Part shown: positions 63,629 to 64,000 of the stretch, in pieces
Numbering within the stretch: the first letter of the stretch is position 1
How the letters are laid out: each line of letters begins with the position of its first letter
NCBI RefSeq assembly: GCF_003258595.1
Contig: NZ_QHHQ01000004.1
Span: 248,001 to 312,000, forward strand
Direction of reading: 5' to 3'
Source of the DNA: Acuticoccus sediminis
Lineage (GTDB): Bacteria > Pseudomonadota > Alphaproteobacteria > Rhizobiales > Amorphaceae
DNA length: 64,000 nucleotides
Translations under genes and position numbers: made by a program
The notes under the pieces: model-generated
Databases searched by the model: none
What the model was told of the DNA's origin: nothing
The model's input: only the letters and a program-made list of their open reading frames with translations

Positions 63629-64000
63629 AGACCTTCGACCTGTCCCTCTATCTCGTCCTCGATCCAGGCCTGTGCGCCGGGACCGGCATGATCGAGACCG
63701 CACGCGCGGCCGTCGCCGGCGGCGCGACCATGGTGCAGCTGCGTGACAAGACCGGCGGCACCGACCGGCTGGTCGAGACCGGCCGCGATCTGATGGACGC
63801 TCTCGCCGGCACGCCCGCCAGGGTGATCGTCAACGACGACGTGACCGCAGCCATCACCATCGGCGCCCACGGCCTTCACATCGGTCAGGGGGATGGTGCC
63901 GCCGACGAGGCGCGGGCGCGGATCGGTCCGGCCATGATCCTCGGCCTCAGTGTGGAGCGGCCGGACCTCGCAGCCGGCGTCGATCCGGCGGTCGTCGACT
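63625..64000 (+). CDS. thiE: Thiamine-phosphate synthase, 3' end outside window
   Basis: The first 125 residues of ThiE, which joins HMP-PP and thiazole phosphate. YLVLDPGLCAG at 9-19, GGATMVQLRDKTGG (about 34-47), RVIVNDDVTAA and GAHGLHIGQGD are the classic barrel strands with the pyrophosphate-binding residues. ATG 63625 overlaps the thiM stop by four bases. The gene continues past the right edge. Confidence 0.95.

Overview
The window is a very GC-rich chromosome segment with short intergenic gaps, many 1- and 4-base start/stop overlaps, frequent GTG starts and Gram-negative envelope genes (TonB receptor, Tat exporters, periplasmic solute receptors). The mix of TRAP, TTT and NitT-type transporters, a PaoABC oxidoreductase, hydantoinase-like genes and a YcnI-PCuAC fusion points to an alphaproteobacterium, probably a marine or soil oligotroph living on many organic acids; this placement is inference. 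I see no insertion sequence, phage or CRISPR array.

Layout. 0-0.6 kb: a Dps ferritin cut by the window edge, and a small acidic protein. 0.8-5.7 kb: a complete vitamin B12 uptake operon (btuB-btuF-btuC-btuD, minus strand) behind a cobalamin riboswitch. 5.8-7.3 kb: a two-gene copper-handling unit (YcnI-PCuAC fusion and a DUF2946-like protein). 7.7-8.8 kb: a LuxR-type regulator with a small overlapping gene. 9.0-17.1 kb: a LysR regulator divergent from a 2,352-residue cysteine-free giant protein with lectin/laminin-G-like modules, a metallophosphoesterase and an eleven-turn 27-residue repeat solenoid, closed by a 17-bp-stem hairpin. 17.2-21.0 kb: paoABC-type molybdenum aldehyde oxidoreductase. 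21.6-22.8 kb: a YiaW/YiaV-like pair.

22.8-37.4 kb: a catabolic locus. An RraA-like protein, a D-2-hydroxyacid dehydrogenase and a LysR regulator on the minus strand face a plus-strand run of hyuA-hyuB-DadA-like oxidoreductase-TRAP transporter (P, Q, M) followed by a tripartite tricarboxylate transporter (C, B, A). 37.7-41.9 kb: a NitT/TauT-type ABC transporter with an aldehyde dehydrogenase, behind a 26-bp imperfect palindrome. 42.1-49.8 kb: a TakP-like receptor convergent with a DctQ/DctM pair, then a GntR-DctP-DctQ-DctM operon. 50.0-51.9 kb, divergent from gntR: an enolase-superfamily dehydratase and an IdnO-like dehydrogenase, suggesting sugar-acid use. 52.3-60.7 kb: M20 peptidase, epoxide-hydrolase-like protein with a cytochrome P460, aldehyde dehydrogenase, LysR/FMN-reductase pair, tRNA-Ser(CGA) and a fumarylacetoacetase-family enzyme. 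60.8-64.0 kb: TPP riboswitch and thiC-thiM-thiE, the last cut by the edge.

The most unusual element is the giant exoprotein. Also notable are a recently duplicated acidic tail on one TRAP permease, two unrelated solute-receptor transporters beside one hydantoinase operon, and a structured intergenic stretch near 58.9 kb that I cannot assign.
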